Shown here piece after piece: positions 62,917 through 64,000 of a DNA stretch of 64,000 nt. Location: assembly GCF_026125785.1 (NCBI RefSeq), contig NZ_JAHCKL010000003.1:186001-250000 (forward strand), written 5' to 3'. Position numbers and translations under genes: made by a program. Position 1 is the stretch's first letter; each line of letters starts with the position of its first letter. This stretch comes from Hydrogenophaga sp. Lineage in GTDB: Bacteria > Pseudomonadota > Gammaproteobacteria > Burkholderiales > Burkholderiaceae_C. The notes beneath the pieces were generated by a model, which searched no databases, was not told the origin of the DNA, and was given only the letters and a program-made list of their open reading frames with translations.

Positions 62917-64000
62917 TCACTCTTTCGGCCGAATGGCATCGGCCGTGCCCTGGATGAATGCCTTGATTTTCTGGACATCGTCCGGCGAGAGCTTACCGGT
63001 GAAGTCCGGCATGCCGCGCGCCATGGCCGGACCCTTGAAGACGAACCTGTCGAGGTTGTCGATGAAGGCCGCGTCCATGTAGCCCAGGTTGGGAATGTTG
63101 CCGCCACGGTCTACGCCCGGTACGCCATGGCAGAACACGCAGTTGCTGACGTAGAGCGCGGTGCCTTCGGGCACATGCGCAGGGTCGTACTTCACACCAG
63201 CGACCAGCTTGCCCAACTGCACTTTCACGAAGGCGGGTGCCTGTGCCTTGCCGCCGATGGCGAAGGTGTAGACCGTGCCGGGTCCCTGGCGGTCGGTGGC
63301 GCGCTGGGCCAGACCGTACACGCCACCCCAGCCCACGGCGATGGAGACGTACTGCTTGCCATCGACCAGGTAGGTGGAGGGCGCGGCGATCACGCCGGTG
63401 CCGGTGGGCGTTTCCCACAGCTTGTCGCCGGTGGTGGCGTTGTAGGCGATGAAGCGCCCGTCGGCCGTGCCCTGGAAGACCAGGTTGCCGGCGGTGGTCA
63501 GTGTGCCCCCGTTCCACGGAGAGATCTGTTCCTGCGTCCAGCGCGCCTCCTGCTTCACCGGGTCCCAGGCCACCAGGCGGCCGAAGGGCTTGCTGGCAGG
63601 CGGTTCGACGTTGGCGAAGGTGGCCAGATTCCAGCCCATGTTGCTGTGCGGCTCACCCGGCCGCACGCCGTTGAACTTCCAGTCCTTGTTGTCCATGAGG
63701 GTGAGCGGCACGCTTTGCACCGGCATGTAGGCCAGGCCGGTCGCGGGGTTGTAGGACATGGAGTGCCAGTTGCGCGCGCCAAAGGCGCTGGGGATGATCT
63801 CGCGCGGCCGGTCGGCGGTGCGCGCAATGGCCGTCTCGATCGGCCGGCCGTTCTTGTCGTAGCCGCTGGCCCAGTTCACATCGACGAAGTTCTTGGCCGA
63901 GATGAACTTGCCGTTGGTGCGGTCGATGACGAAGAAGAAGCCGTTCTTGGGGGCATGCAGGATCACCTTGCGAGGCTTGTTGTCGACCTTGATGTCGGCC
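62917..64000 (-). CDS. PQQ-dependent quinohemoprotein alcohol dehydrogenase, 5' part missing
   Basis: The C-terminal 360 residues of a type II quinohemoprotein alcohol dehydrogenase; the frame runs off the right edge. Propeller repeats include KNGFFFVIDRTNGKF, GRLVAWDPVKQEARW, NLVFQGTADGRFIAYNA and YVSIAVGWGGVYG. The C-terminal cytochrome c domain has the haem motif CVFCH, with a likely axial Met in MARGMPDF. Periplasmic oxidation of alcohols passes electrons to the haem and on to cytochromes. The catalytic Asp and the residue deciding Ca versus lanthanide lie just outside the window. The gene ends four bases from the repeat array that leads into pqqU. Confidence 0.92.
   Translation of the reverse strand, partial: ADIKVDNKPRKVILHAPKNGFFFVIDRTNGKFISAKNFVDVNWASGYDKNGRPIETAIARTADRPREIIPSAFGARNWHSMSYNPATGLAYMPVQSVPLTLMDNKDWKFNGVRPGEPHSNMGWNLATFANVEPPASKPFGRLVAWDPVKQEARWTQEQISPWNGGTLTTAGNLVFQGTADGRFIAYNATTGDKLWETPTGTGVIAAPSTYLVDGKQYVSIAVGWGGVYGLAQRATDRQGPGTVYTFAIGGKAQAPAFVKVQLGKLVAGVKYDPAHVPEGTALYVSNCVFCHGVPGVDRGGNIPNLGYMDAAFIDNLDRFVFKGPAMARGMPDFTGKLSPDDVQKIKAFIQGTADAIRPKE

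Overview
The window is a 64 kb piece of a GC-rich chromosome. Codon use, gene order and protein sequences point to a betaproteobacterium of the Burkholderiales, family Comamonadaceae (Hydrogenophaga/Acidovorax-like; the genus is inference). I see no phage, insertion sequence, CRISPR array or plasmid gene. Genes are tightly packed, often with 1-8 nt overlaps of the ATGA, GTGA or TGATG type. Both ends are cut: a PfkB-family kinase on the left and a PQQ alcohol dehydrogenase on the right.

Left region (1-13.4 kb), core genes. PfkB kinase; a histone H1-like Lys/Ala/Pro repeat protein; nrdB and nrdA (class Ia ribonucleotide reductase, double ATP-cone) behind a promoter with two NrdR boxes; ampD; pilR-pilS; a PP0621-type protein; a CcsA-like membrane protein; then ffh and a CbiM-like membrane protein on the plus strand. 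The spacers on both sides of nrdB hold nested inverted repeats that look like structured RNA.

13.4-19.3 kb: an IclR regulator divergent from a translationally coupled five-gene operon (SDR oxidoreductase, flavin monooxygenase, BASS transporter, NAD-dependent epimerase/dehydratase, DMT exporter), with a paired operator in between. It looks like a catabolic cassette for an unknown substrate.

19.3-28.5 kb, all minus strand: miaB, glrK, qseG and glrR, then opgG-opgH. A sigma-54 promoter match and two exact TGTC-N10-GACA sites lie between glrR and opgG. This suggests that the GlrK/GlrR envelope-stress system directly drives synthesis of osmoregulated periplasmic glucans.

28.5-34.8 kb: a small exported protein, a HemL-like aminotransferase, yaeQ, one tRNA-Met, and a phenylacetate-degradation island (enoyl-CoA hydratase divergent from paaG-paaI-paaK around a PaaR-like operator), then a small unknown protein.

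34.8-50.7 kb, housekeeping: M61 peptidase, dsbC, ubiH-like, MOSC protein, ychF, NYN-domain protein with a long structured leader, pseudouridine synthase, MFS transporter, YqaA protein, dusB-fis-purH, a lipoprotein, hemL, thiD, rubredoxin.

50.8-60.5 kb: the type IV pilus chemosensory operon pilG-pilH-pilI-pilJ-chpA, which encodes a 2009-residue ChpA. With pilR-pilS this indicates twitching motility.

60.5-64 kb: a TonB-dependent receptor closely resembling the PQQ importer PqqU (YncD), next to a PQQ-dependent quinohemoprotein alcohol dehydrogenase. They are separated by three tandem copies of an 84-bp repeat that carries the receptor's likely start codon.
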